A stretch of DNA of 64,000 nt from an uncultured Erysipelotrichaceae bacterium (GCA_902775735.1 CACYNH010000004.1:23248-87247), one strand, 5' to 3'; counted from the first letter of the stretch, positions 42,071-50,783 are shown. Notes: a model not told the origin generated them from the sequence alone. Program-made: numbers and translations.

Positions 42071-42101
42071 TTGACCGTTCCTTCGGGAACGGTTTTACAC
42101 T
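42071..42101 (+). promoter_or_regulatory. MerR-like promoter, site 4 of 4
   Basis: TTGACC, a 19-bp spacer, then TACACT, with the palindrome GTTCCTTCGGGAAC at 42077-42090. It precedes the lipoprotein gene at 42264. Confidence 0.6.
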
Positions 42102-42263
42102 GGGCTTAACAGGATTTGTACTGCACAGAGGACGAATGTATTCCGTCTTCAGAAAAGTGCAGATATGCAGGTTTGAGTTCAGATCAGATGGAGTATCAGG
42201 AAAATCAGAACGACTGTTTCTGTATATGTCCTTTGGTGCCGGATAATCACGGAGGTGAAATGA

Positions 42264-43805
42264 ATGAAAAAGATTCTGTTTTTATTGATCACAGCACTGT
42301 TTGCGCTGACCGGCTGCGCGGAATCCAATCCGGGCGAGGAGGCTGTTATTGAAGTTTTCAAAGGAAGTGAACTTGGCGCATATATTGAGAAAACGGAGGC
42401 TTATACGGAGAGTACTGACCCCGAAGAACTCCTTGGCGCAGAACATCAATATACGGAAAAAGTCGGTTTGTTCGATAACCGCTACAAAACAGACAGCTCT
42501 GATCCGTCTGTTGTCATTGAAGTCTTTGACAATAAACAGGACGCGCAGATCAGATATGACTATTACAGTATGATCAATGAATGCCGCAAAGCCTTCACAG
42601 AATCGAAAGATCTGAAGATTGACGGGATGGCTGTCCTCAAAGAAGCGGCAGTATATCAGAACGGCAATATCGTCATGAAGGCACTGGATACGATGGGGCA
42701 TAACGTCGCTGAAGCTTATTTCAAAGTCATGGAAACATATCTTTCCGATACGAATTACAGCCAGAAGGGGCTTGTATCGGATGAAGAGTATGAGACACTT
42801 CACAAAGAGGCGGTTGATGACAGAAAGAATGAAGCGGAAGCCGCTGTGGAAAAGGCTGCTTCAGATATCCTGAATCAGGCTGACCGGGCTGTGAAAGACC
42901 AGCTGGATAAGTTTAAGGACGCGCTGGATGATTCAGCATTGACTGAAACTGAAAAGCTTATTTCAAGTACATACAGCAGCGGATTCTTTGATCAGAAGCG
43001 CAGGGAGTGGGAAGAATCTTTCAATGTACTCAAAGATCTGAAGGCGGAAAAGGAAACAGAGTATCAGGCAGAGGCGGACCGGATTGACGCACTGATCGCG
43101 GATGCGCTGGAGAATCCTGACCAGGAGAAATATGACACCATCAGTGAGGCAGTCAATGCTGTCCCGGATAACTATTACTTTGAGAAGATAATTCCCTCCT
43201 GGAATAAAAAACTCAGTGAGCTCAAGGACACCCTGATCATTATGGAAAGGGACAGAAATGCGGCGGAACTGAACAGAAAACTCGATGAAGCGGAAAAGAC
43301 ACTCGATCCGGATCTCTTTGATGAAATCAAAGAGAGCGTGAAGTCCTATACGTACAACAATCTCTATAACGACTTCATCGATGACTGGAATTCAAGAATC
43401 AGGGCGATTGAGGACGCTGTCGCAAAAGAAAGGCGCAAAAAGGAAATCGCAGATTTCAAGGCCTCCTGCAAAAAAATCGGCTATAAAGAATTCTCAAGAA
43501 ATTCGGAAGACTATGTCGGAACGCCGGTTTACTTCAAGGGTGAAGTAATTCAGGTTGTGGACCAGGATGAGGACGGAGCCGAACTGCGGGTGAACGTCAC
43601 AGCAACCGGAACGTACTACACTTACTATACGGATACCGTTTATGTCGAATACGACAACTCGGATGAAATCAGCACAACCAAAATTCTTGAAGATGACATT
43701 ATCGAAATCTGGGGCTATGGCGCCGGCGATGTCTCATATACTTCTGTACTCGGATCGAAGATCACGATTCCTGCAGTACTTGCGAAATACATTAAAGTGA
43801 AGTAA
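42264..43805 (+). CDS. Lipoprotein with coiled coil and C-terminal OB-like domain
   Basis: The 513-residue protein has a lipoprotein signal ending FALTGC (near residue 18), an N-terminal domain (about 25-170), a long charged helical region (about 175-395) and a C-terminal beta domain. The latter begins YKEFSRNSEDYVGTPVYFKG and reads EVIQVVDQDEDG, an arrangement typical of OB-fold add-ons in Bacillota surface proteins. ACGGAGGTG precedes the ATG by 8 bases. The outer location and the palindromic site 4 promoter fit the envelope set. No enzyme motif seen. Confidence 0.75.
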   Translation: MKKILFLLITALFALTGCAESNPGEEAVIEVFKGSELGAYIEKTEAYTESTDPEELLGAEHQYTEKVGLFDNRYKTDSSDPSVVIEVFDNKQDAQIRYDYYSMINECRKAFTESKDLKIDGMAVLKEAAVYQNGNIVMKALDTMGHNVAEAYFKVMETYLSDTNYSQKGLVSDEEYETLHKEAVDDRKNEAEAAVEKAASDILNQADRAVKDQLDKFKDALDDSALTETEKLISSTYSSGFFDQKRREWEESFNVLKDLKAEKETEYQAEADRIDALIADALENPDQEKYDTISEAVNAVPDNYYFEKIIPSWNKKLSELKDTLIIMERDRNAAELNRKLDEAEKTLDPDLFDEIKESVKSYTYNNLYNDFIDDWNSRIRAIEDAVAKERRKKEIADFKASCKKIGYKEFSRNSEDYVGTPVYFKGEVIQVVDQDEDGAELRVNVTATGTYYTYYTDTVYVEYDNSDEISTTKILEDDIIEIWGYGAGDVSYTSVLGSKITIPAVLAKYIKVK

Positions 43806-43840
43806 GAAGTCTGATTATTGCATATAGCACAGATGAACTG

Positions 43841-43917
43841 ACAGGGAATGGGTGAAAACCTGTTCCCTGTAATCGTCTGCAGTGTATCCGTATGCCTGCA
43901 GACCGTGGCAGTTTTTT
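43841..43917 (+). terminator. Two leader hairpins and a terminator-like element
   Basis: ACAGGGAA/TTCCCTGT enclose GGT-GAAA-ACC (43841-43870). Next GTCTGCAG/CTGCAGAC (43875-43903) compete with TGCC/GGCA (43893-43910), which is followed by seven T. It may be the terminator of the lipoprotein gene or an attenuator ahead of the 52-residue gene. Confidence 0.45.
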
Positions 43918-43964
43918 TGTCAGCGGGCACATCTAATCTTGAACATGAAAAGGGAGGACAGAAG

Positions 43965-44123
43965 ATGGACAAATGGGAAGAATGCTGTGAACTTGTTGAA
44001 CATGTTTTCGGGGAAAAGCCGGAATCGCCTGAGGAACTGGTCCAGATCATGATCTGCATGGCGGATGCGATTGTGGACTTAAGAAACGGCGAAAGAAAAC
44101 CGCAGAGTACACTGCGGTCATAA
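43965..44123 (+). CDS. Small acidic protein (52 residues)
   Basis: Starts at an ATG with AAAGGGAGGAC 5-7 bases upstream. The sequence MDKWEECCELVEHVFGEKPE continues with a helix rich in Met and Ile and a polar tail. It has no recognised family. A longer frame from 43848 runs through the hairpins and is unlikely to be translated. It lies 4 bases from the stop of the convergent HIRAN gene. Its shape, one small helical bundle with a Cys-Cys pair, suggests a regulator or antitoxin-like protein, but there is no partner. Confidence 0.5.
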   Translation: MDKWEECCELVEHVFGEKPESPEELVQIMICMADAIVDLRNGERKPQSTLRS

Positions 44124-44127
44124 AACA

Positions 44128-44520
44128 TCAATAATCGATCAGGAAGATCGCCATGCTGATTTTGGTGAAGTATTCCTGGTTTTTTACTGTCAGGACCCTG
44201 GCGGTTAAGAGTTTGCCGGCGTCCATGAGCCTTGAGAAGACGACGTTGTCTTTTTCCGGCACATAGCCAAGCTTGCTGTTCTGTGAGTCCAGGACAACAA
44301 TGGCTTTGTCATCGTAGGGATTATCCTCACGTTTAAGAGTCAGCCTGTCGCCCACCTGAATTCTTTTCAGAGGCTCTTTGTCTTTGAGATAGGAAGTGCC
44401 TGCGATATAGGTGTCGAATAAATGGATCTCCCTGACGAGGGGCTTGATCACTTCACCGATGCCTTTTTCATCGATGACACTTAAAACGTTTTCTTTTTTG
44501 ACTGTCAGTTCATTGCTCAT
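44128..44520 (-). CDS. HIRAN domain protein
   Basis: The 130-residue protein has a HIRAN domain from about residue 38 on: AGTSYLKD, LTLKREDNPYDDKAIVVLD, LGYVPEKDNVVFSRLMDAGK. HIRAN domains bind single-stranded or damaged DNA ends in larger enzymes, but here stand alone after a short N-terminal region. It overlaps the upstream J-domain gene by 4 bases and is the last gene of a three-gene minus-strand operon. Its partner could be the J-domain protein. Confidence 0.85.
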   Translation of the reverse strand: MSNELTVKKENVLSVIDEKGIGEVIKPLVREIHLFDTYIAGTSYLKDKEPLKRIQVGDRLTLKREDNPYDDKAIVVLDSQNSKLGYVPEKDNVVFSRLMDAGKLLTARVLTVKNQEYFTKISMAIFLIDY

Positions 44521-45287
44521 GAGTATGTCTCCGTGAAGCTGAATGTGCTTAAAACCTCATCCAGCTGTTTTGCGTATTCTGTATAGGACTTCAGCTCATC
44601 CTCAAGTTCCCGCTTTCTGTCTTTTGTTTCTTCTTCATCTTCAAGAATAAAGCGGTATCTGTAGGGAAGGGAAGTGAGGATGTCCCGGATTTCTTCTCTG
44701 AGTTTACTGAGCTTTTCTTCAAGATTTGGAATTTGGAAATCAACAGAATTGTCAGAAAGGGAGGCGAGATATCTCTCCGTCTGAAATTTCAGTTCTTCAA
44801 GAGCCTCCAGCTGATTGTATGTATAAGCGGCCACGATCTGATTCCACAAATCCCGTATGACGTCATTTTCCGCAAGATCAGGCCTTCTGTCCGGGTGGAT
44901 CAGTTTTGCCAGATGCCGGTAGATTTCTTTAATCTTCTTCAGATCGGAGAAGGAAACGGGTGAACCGCTTCTGGCCGCGATTGTCTGTTCAATCATTTCA
45001 TCCAGCTGTTCATTATAATCCGCCATGACCGCCTCGATATAATTCTCCAGCTCAGCACGGTTCAATGCTTCGCCTCTGTTGACTCTTGCCTGGCACCATG
45101 CAATCTGTTTCTTTTTCGAAATGCAGGAAATCTTTGTCCTGAAGATTTCGTTGACCAGATCGCCGAAGACACGGAGATATTCCAGCCGGAACCGTTCTCC
45201 TTCTTTTTTTATCGAGTCTCTTCTGCTGAGAAGACTCTCATATTCCTCATAGCGGGAATCTTTTTCTCTGATCAGTTCGTTTGTCAT
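44517..45287 (-). CDS. J-domain-like protein with coiled coils
   Basis: The 256-residue protein has a helical N-terminus (about 1-115) and a J domain (about residues 120-165): FSDLKKIKEIYRHLAKLIHP DRRPD holds the HPD motif, followed by VIRDLWNQIVAAYTYNQLE. The C-terminal part is a charged coiled coil (about 190-250). J proteins stimulate DnaK-type Hsp70 ATPase on clients. GAGGTG lies 6 bases before the ATG. It overlaps HIRAN by 4 bases and Sel1 by 4 bases, so the three are co-translated. The client is unknown. Confidence 0.8.
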   Translation of the reverse strand: MTNELIREKDSRYEEYESLLSRRDSIKKEGERFRLEYLRVFGDLVNEIFRTKISCISKKKQIAWCQARVNRGEALNRAELENYIEAVMADYNEQLDEMIEQTIAARSGSPVSFSDLKKIKEIYRHLAKLIHPDRRPDLAENDVIRDLWNQIVAAYTYNQLEALEELKFQTERYLASLSDNSVDFQIPNLEEKLSKLREEIRDILTSLPYRYRFILEDEEETKDRKRELEDELKSYTEYAKQLDEVLSTFSFTETYS

Positions 45288-46165
45288 GCAGTCACCTCGA
45301 AATCATAGAGCCTGTTATAGATCACATACAGCATTTCCGTGCCGATCTTCGCGCCGGCAAAGAATGCATCGACGTCCTTAAAGCGCTGCTCACCGAAATG
45401 CACGGCAATTCCGTTTTCGGTATCGACTGCGGAAGCGGTGTACTTCTTTCCTTCGTATCTGAAAGTAACTGTGCATGGTTTTGTGAACAGGTAATACAGA
45501 TCATAGAAACCGAAATCATTCCGATCGAACTCAATGATTGAATACAGGTCTACCGTCGCCCATTTCATGACATTGAAGTCCCCGAAAAAGCCGGTGTATC
45601 TGATCCTCTGCGCTAAGAAATCCCTGGCGTCCAGATACAGATCAGCCGCTTCTTCTTTTCTTCCCTGTTCCTTGCGGATCACGGCCAGTCTTGTATAGAT
45701 TTCTGAGAAGGGAGCTCCCGGTGAGCGGGTATGTTCCACTTCCTTCTTCGCTTTTTCAATGGTTTCAACATACCTGGCATAATCCTTCTCAACGTAATAG
45801 CCGTTTTTGTACATTTCAGCCACTTTGATCATGGATCTGAAATTGCCGTTTTCCGCCGCTTTGGAATAATAATGAAATGCCTTTTCGTAGTCGGTGACGC
45901 CGGTTCTGCCGTAATACCAGATATAGCCAAGACCTTCAGCCGCCCAGCCATCGCCGCACATGTGTGCCATTTCGTAATATTTCAAAGCCAGGTCAAACTT
46001 CTTCAGACCGTAATAATAGCTGCCCAGCTCCACCATGTATTCCGGATCCTTTGTTTCCTCAATCAGGTAATTCAGTGATTCGGTATATTCAAATTCCTCA
46101 TCCTCGTTTAAAGAAGGCTTCACCCTGTATTTCCGCGCAATCCTTTCCGCTGTTCTGATATCCAT
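45284..46165 (-). CDS. Sel1-repeat protein
   Basis: The 293-residue protein has tetratricopeptide-like Sel1 repeats in residues 35-190: LGSYYYGLKKFDLALKYYEM, AAEGLGYIWYYGRTG, DYEKAFHYYSKAAENGNFRSM. The C-terminal 100 residues, with FRYEGKKYTASAVDTENG and a His-rich turn, are not recognised. Sel1 proteins act as scaffolds. GGGAG precedes the ATG. First gene of the operon with the J-domain and HIRAN proteins, overlapping the next start by 4 bases. Confidence 0.82.
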   Translation of the reverse strand: MDIRTAERIARKYRVKPSLNEDEEFEYTESLNYLIEETKDPEYMVELGSYYYGLKKFDLALKYYEMAHMCGDGWAAEGLGYIWYYGRTGVTDYEKAFHYYSKAAENGNFRSMIKVAEMYKNGYYVEKDYARYVETIEKAKKEVEHTRSPGAPFSEIYTRLAVIRKEQGRKEEAADLYLDARDFLAQRIRYTGFFGDFNVMKWATVDLYSIIEFDRNDFGFYDLYYLFTKPCTVTFRYEGKKYTASAVDTENGIAVHFGEQRFKDVDAFFAGAKIGTEMLYVIYNRLYDFEVTA

Positions 46166-46233
46166 GTTTTTCTCCCTTTTTCCATCCTGATTATCGTTGA
46201 AGTCCTGTGCGTTTTTTGCGCCAGAATCACAAG

Positions 46234-46260
46234 AAAAAACGGCCTCATCATGAGACCGTT
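46234..46260 (-). terminator. Intrinsic terminator of the minus-strand lipoprotein gene
   Basis: On the minus strand AACGG-T-CTCA and TGAG-G-CCGTT pair with one mismatch around TGA, followed by TTTT. Confidence 0.65.
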
Positions 46261-46272
46261 AAGCAAGAGTTG

Positions 46273-46932
46273 TTAAGCTTTGTTTCCTTTGGATCTGAGG
46301 ATCAGGAAGATGGCCGCAAGCACAGCAATGCCGATTCCCGCGTAAATCAGGATCCCGAGGCTGTTGGTGGCTTTTGAAACAACCACCAGTTCCTTTGCGC
46401 CGCCGTTGTCCGCGAACAGATCGACTGTGACGGTTCTGCCGTCCACTGTGCCGATATTTGCGGATTCGATTTTCTGGGGCATTGTGATCGTGATTTTTGC
46501 CTCAGCGCCGCTCTGCTTAAGCTGTTCAAGAGTGGCGGACTGGCCCATTTCGGCGATACTGTCGGTGACGTCCGACTGGGCGCTGTCAATCTGAATGGTG
46601 ACGGTGATGGTGTTCTTTTCCTTGGTGACCTTGTATTCACTGGTGTCGATATTGGTCATGCGGTAGCCTCTGTAGAGCTGATCGCCTTCACCTTCTTCAA
46701 TGGGAGTGAATTCTGAATCGGGGTATTTCTCCTGTTCCTGGGCAATCCAGGAGTTCAGGGCAGTATCGGAATCGGTGCCGCCCATTTCAAGCATGCTGTT
46801 CTGGAGCAGGGTTTCGCTGGTGCCGGTGATGACGCCGTCTTTACTGACGGTCAGACTGATGCGGCTTTTGAAGCAGCCGGATAACAGTAAGGCGAAGCAG
46901 CAGAGAGCGATTAATCTGATAAACTTTTTCAT
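46273..46932 (-). CDS. LppM-like (DUF3153) lipoprotein with C-terminal anchor
   Basis: The 219-residue protein has a lipoprotein signal ending LLSGC (near residue 20) and the segment SRISLTVSKDGVITGT, an LppM/DUF3153 opening. A beta-rich domain follows, then a C-terminal membrane helix (about 192-213, LGILIYAGIGIAVLAAIFLIL) and a basic tail. The family role is uncertain, and this assignment is by the SxxLTV/ENG-type pattern and layout only. GGAGGAAAT precedes the ATG at 46932. It is a single-gene unit, divergent from the large Big2/SLH gene. Confidence 0.62.
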   Translation of the reverse strand: MKKFIRLIALCCFALLLSGCFKSRISLTVSKDGVITGTSETLLQNSMLEMGGTDSDTALNSWIAQEQEKYPDSEFTPIEEGEGDQLYRGYRMTNIDTSEYKVTKEKNTITVTIQIDSAQSDVTDSIAEMGQSATLEQLKQSGAEAKITITMPQKIESANIGTVDGRTVTVDLFADNGGAKELVVVSKATNSLGILIYAGIGIAVLAAIFLILRSKGNKA

Positions 46933-47102
46933 TCGGAAATTTCCTCCTGTACATTTTCATTATATCGGAAAGCGGTTTGCCGCAAAGATCAAAACTGGAA
47001 ATGGAATTTTAAGATCGCCCGGGCACCGTGATGGGGAAACAGTGAACCGGCACAGAAAATGTACGGTACAATGTTAGAAAAGATAAAACGGATAAAACGA
47101 TT

Positions 47103-49748
47103 ATGAGCAGAATAATAAAGATTTTATTAACAGTTTCACTCGTGATTCTCTTTCTCCCATTTCTGGTAGTGAATGCGAGAAGCAGCGACCCCGGATTCAA
47201 CGGACAGAATATTAACGCGCAGGATTATGACCGTTATTCCTCGCCCGTCAGGTCAAACCTCATCCGTCTGGATTCAGGCTGGATGATTCTGCACGTGGAT
47301 GATCAGCAGATCGTCAGGGCGGTCTATTATGACGAGAGCTATATGATGCAGAGGAAAGTGGAAATCACGGACGGGCTTCCGCTTTTCGGCGGCTTCTATG
47401 CCGGCACTGACGGCTTTTACTACATTGTCAGCGGTCAGAACAATAAGGAGGAATCTGCTGATACGGAGTGTTTCAGGGTCACAAAGTACGATACAGACTG
47501 GAGGCGGATCGGTTATGCTTCGCTTTGCGGCTGCAATACCGTCCGGCCGTTTTACTGCGGCTCATGCCGGATGGCACAGGCGGGAAAATACCTGCTTGTC
47601 CATACCTGTCATACAATGTATACGGCTGCCGACGGGCTGAACCATCAGTCCAATATCACCTTCCAGGTGGATACTGCGGAAATGACAGTCACTGATTTCC
47701 GCTGTGAGGTTGAAGGCGGTTCCTCCGGTTATGTTTCCCATTCCATGAACCAGTACGTTATTGCGGATGATGATCATATGGTCACACTCGATCAGGGTGA
47801 CGGGTATCCGCGAAGCGCGGTTCTGTTCAGATACAGAAATCCCGTTTCCTCCGGGACCTTCAGGACCGGAGAGGTCAACGCGGATGGCGTACAGCTCAGA
47901 GGCTTCGCAGGTGCCACCGGCACCAACAACCCCAACGCCTCCCTCGGCGGTCTTGCGGCATCTTCCACACATTATCTGGCTGCCGGCAGTTCAACGCGCC
48001 AGGAATCACTCTCACAGAAAACAAGAAATATATTCGTGGCGGCTGCCGATAAAGAGAACATCCAGAACAAAGAAATATACTGGCTGACTGATATGGAAGA
48101 AACAGGCGTCAATTCGCTCGCCGCACCGAAACTTGTGGATCTGAAGAATGATACATACATGGTCATGTGGTCTGACTTCGGCTATTATCATTCGTTCGGC
48201 TATCCGGCGAATGTATACTGGACAATTCTTGATCATGAAGGAAAACAGCTCACCGATATCATCACCGGCAGGGGGATTATGAGCGACTGCGATCCGGCTG
48301 TGCATGATAACAAGGTCATCTGGTATACCTGCTATCTGAATGCTGTGACCTTCCATGTTATCGACCTCAGCACGCAGACTCTTACGATGTTTCAGGCGAA
48401 GACACCGGACTGGACAGAAGTGACGGACATCATTGTTGACAGCACCGATGTGTACATCAGCCTGGGTGAAACATATGACATGTGGCCTGAGCCTGAACCG
48501 CAGGACGCCGATGACGCGGCGATCTACTATAAGTCCATGGATCCTTCCATTGCCTTCTGTGATGGAACCGACAGAATCAAAGCCGTCTCTGTCGGAAAAA
48601 CCGTGATCCGTTTATTCACTGCCAACGGTGTCTACCGGGATATTGATTTTACAGTTGTGCCCAAAACGGACGATATCACTTTCGGCACACTCAATACCGT
48701 CATGAATACCGGTGAAACACAGATCTGGACAGTGACGGTAAGCCCGGAAGAAGCACAGCCTTATCTGCGCTATATCAGTTCGGATCCTTCCGTGATCAGT
48801 ATCAGTCCGGACGGTGTGCTTACGGCGCTGAAGCCGGGCACAGCAAAAGTTACAGCCTGCGTATCTGACATTGGACCTTCACGAAAATACGCAATCACTG
48901 TCAAAGGCAGACCGGCTCCTGAATCCGTTTCACTGGACAGAACATCCCTTGAGATGGCAACTGAAACCGATACAAAGCTCACAGCAGCGGTCCGGCCTTC
49001 CGGCGCTGATCAGACCGTCACATGGACCAGCAGCGATGACAATATTGCCAGGGTGGATTCCGCCGGCAAAGTGACTGCACTCAGATATGGCACAGTCACA
49101 ATCACAGCCGCATCAAAAGCAGATCATTCCTTAACAGCTTCCTGCACAATCCAGACAAGGTTCTATGATGTCAATGACAGCAGTAAGTATTATTACAAGC
49201 CTGTCTACTGGGCAGCGGACAATGGCATTACAACAGGCTACGACAGAGTTTACTTCGGTCCTCAGCAGAACTGCACAAGAAGAGAATTGAGCATCTTCTT
49301 ATGGAGGCTTGCGGGCAAACCGGCAGCTTCAGGATCACTGCCGTTCAGCGATACCGGCAAATACGCAAAAACAACGGATTCTTACAAAGCGATTCTCTGG
49401 TGTTATACAAACGGTATTGTCAAAGGCTATTCCGACGGTACATTCAAGCCGGACAATCCCATTGTCCGTAAAGACACAATGATCATGTTATACAGATTAG
49501 CAGGAAAGCCTGCCGTTTCCGGAACATTGAAGTTCCCTGACGCCAGAGCACTGGGCTATGGACCTGAAACAGATACATACAGAGCAATCGTCTGGGGAAC
49601 ACAGCTTGAAATCACCAAAGGCTATTCCGACGGTTCCTTCAAACCGCTTGCCAACTGCTTAAGAGAGCATATCGTCACATTCGTATACAGATTTGACTCC
49701 GCATCCAGCGTATCATTGCAAAAACGGAATCATTTCAGCCGCATGTGA
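47103..49748 (+). CDS. Large surface protein with Big2 repeats and SLH domains
   Basis: The 881-residue protein has a signal peptide (MSRIIKILLTVSLVILFLP, cleavage near NARS), a long N-terminal region of repeated beta-strands (about 40-455) resembling a beta-propeller or other beta structure, then Big2 Ig-like repeats at about 470-690 (AIAFCDGTDRIKAVSVGKT-type; ISPDGVLTALKPGTAKVTAC; RVDSAGKVTALRYGTVTITA). Three SLH modules end the protein (about 690-865): FYDVNDSSKYYYKPVYWAA, FLWRLAG, MLYRLAGK and FVYRF. It is probably wall-docked. No ribosome binding site is clear near the ATG. TACAAT at 47067-47072 is a possible -10. The SLH modules resemble those of the BspA-type protein at 25.6 kb. Confidence 0.85.
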   Translation: MSRIIKILLTVSLVILFLPFLVVNARSSDPGFNGQNINAQDYDRYSSPVRSNLIRLDSGWMILHVDDQQIVRAVYYDESYMMQRKVEITDGLPLFGGFYAGTDGFYYIVSGQNNKEESADTECFRVTKYDTDWRRIGYASLCGCNTVRPFYCGSCRMAQAGKYLLVHTCHTMYTAADGLNHQSNITFQVDTAEMTVTDFRCEVEGGSSGYVSHSMNQYVIADDDHMVTLDQGDGYPRSAVLFRYRNPVSSGTFRTGEVNADGVQLRGFAGATGTNNPNASLGGLAASSTHYLAAGSSTRQESLSQKTRNIFVAAADKENIQNKEIYWLTDMEETGVNSLAAPKLVDLKNDTYMVMWSDFGYYHSFGYPANVYWTILDHEGKQLTDIITGRGIMSDCDPAVHDNKVIWYTCYLNAVTFHVIDLSTQTLTMFQAKTPDWTEVTDIIVDSTDVYISLGETYDMWPEPEPQDADDAAIYYKSMDPSIAFCDGTDRIKAVSVGKTVIRLFTANGVYRDIDFTVVPKTDDITFGTLNTVMNTGETQIWTVTVSPEEAQPYLRYISSDPSVISISPDGVLTALKPGTAKVTACVSDIGPSRKYAITVKGRPAPESVSLDRTSLEMATETDTKLTAAVRPSGADQTVTWTSSDDNIARVDSAGKVTALRYGTVTITAASKADHSLTASCTIQTRFYDVNDSSKYYYKPVYWAADNGITTGYDRVYFGPQQNCTRRELSIFLWRLAGKPAASGSLPFSDTGKYAKTTDSYKAILWCYTNGIVKGYSDGTFKPDNPIVRKDTMIMLYRLAGKPAVSGTLKFPDARALGYGPETDTYRAIVWGTQLEITKGYSDGSFKPLANCLREHIVTFVYRFDSASSVSLQKRNHFSRM

Positions 49749-49775
49749 GATAATATTTCAGAACGGAGGACACAG

Positions 49776-50399
49776 ATGAAAGTATTACTGATTAACGGCA
49801 GCCCGAAGCCCAATGGCTGCACCGCAAGAGCGCTTAAAGAAGTCGCGGACACACTGGAAAAAGAAGGGGTGGAAACGGAAATCCTCACCATCGGCAATCA
49901 GGCCATCCGCGGCTGCATCGCCTGCGGCTATTGCAAAACAAACAAAAAGTGCGTCTTCAATGACATCGTCAATGAGGCGGCAGTGAAGTTTGAGGAGGCC
50001 GACGGCCTTGTGATCGGCTCGCCTGTTTACTACGGCAGCGCCAACGGAACCCTGGTTTCTTTCCTTGACCGTCTTTTCTACAGCACATCATTCTCAAAGA
50101 AGATGAAGGCCGGCGCTTCGGTTGTTTCCTGCCGGCGCGGAGGAAATACCGCCACATTCGATGAGCTGAACAAGTATTTCACCATTTCCGAGATGCCGGT
50201 TGTCTCAAGCCGCTACTGGAACATGGTGCATGGCTTTACGGCGGATGATGTGGAAAGGGACGCGGAAGGTCTGCAGACCATGCGGGTTCTGGCACGCAAT
50301 ATGGCGTTCCTGATGAAGGGCATCGCCCTGGCAAAGGAAGAATACGGGCTTCCGGAAGCCGAAAAAACAGTTTTCACAAACTTCATGGATGGCAAGTAA
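49776..50399 (+). CDS. Flavodoxin-like NAD(P)H-dependent FMN reductase family protein
   Basis: The 207-residue protein has LINGSPKPNGCTARAL for the FMN phosphate loop, GCIACGYCKTNKKC with closely spaced Cys, and LVIGSPVYYGSANGTLVSFLDRLFY, typical of iron-sulfur-flavoprotein-type and NADPH-dependent FMN reductases. The Cys run could bind a metal centre or disulfide. AACGGAGGAC precedes the ATG. It is a single unit with a strong terminator and lies just before the structured region and the DUF2828 gene. Confidence 0.85.
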   Translation: MKVLLINGSPKPNGCTARALKEVADTLEKEGVETEILTIGNQAIRGCIACGYCKTNKKCVFNDIVNEAAVKFEEADGLVIGSPVYYGSANGTLVSFLDRLFYSTSFSKKMKAGASVVSCRRGGNTATFDELNKYFTISEMPVVSSRYWNMVHGFTADDVERDAEGLQTMRVLARNMAFLMKGIALAKEEYGLPEAEKTVFTNFMDGK

Positions 50400-50430
50400 G
50401 CCGCACCGGGATTTCATCTTCAAAGCATTA

Positions 50431-50457
50431 AGCAGGACATTGTTCCTGCTTTTTTTC
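50431..50457 (+). terminator. Intrinsic terminator
   Basis: AGCAGGA and TCCTGCT around six bases, then seven T. Confidence 0.88.
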
Positions 50458-50506
50458 GTTTTTATACCACCGGTTTATTTTTCTGAAGGCCATGGAAAAG
50501 TAGAAT

Positions 50507-50757
50507 GGCATTGCGTCAGGGAAATGCCCCTCACGCATAAGACGCTTACAGCAGAATACATCTCAGCGTTGGAAAGACAGATGCGTGTGTCATAAAGCGT
50601 CTTGCAATTTCATCCGGCACTTACCGCAAATACCAATAGGATGATCGATACAGCAAAACAGTAAACTGAAAGAACCGCGTTACCGTGAACCAGTAGGCCC
50701 GGGGGACAGTGTCGGGTTTATAGAAGCCGGCCTGAACATTCACGCACGCAGACGCGG
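50507..50757 (+). ncRNA. Structured region upstream of the Ro-like gene: candidate Y-RNA-like RNA or leader
   Basis: This stretch has no convincing coding frame. Pairings seen: GGCATT/AATGCC (50507-50528); CACGCAT/ATGCGTG (50532-50538 with 50581-50587); AAGACGCTT/AAGCGTCTT (50539-50547 with 50595-50603), which would form a pseudoknot with the previous pair; and a coaxial set at 50675-50757, namely CCGCGT/ACGCGG, CGTGAA/TTCACG and AGGCC/GGCCT around a 29-base apex. TAGAAT at 50501-50506 could be a -10. It ends 10 bases before the ribosome binding site of the DUF2828 gene. Bacterial Ro proteins bind Y RNAs often encoded beside them, so a partner RNA or a self-regulating leader are both possible. 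Confidence 0.5.
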
Positions 50758-50783
50758 AATCACCGCAAAGGAGGGATAAAGGG

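Noticed and set aside
33727..42090. GTTCCN4GGAAC as LexA (SOS) boxes
   Set aside because: The Gram-positive LexA box is CGAACN4GTTCG, the reverse arrangement, and the genes are not repair genes.
50389..50595. 68-codon frame between the reductase and DUF2828 genes
   Set aside because: It starts before the terminator, runs through it and through the base-paired region, and has no ribosome binding site.
50675..50757. tRNA or tmRNA
   Set aside because: No T-arm GGTTCRA motif, no CCA-like end and no cloverleaf; the stems are coaxial.
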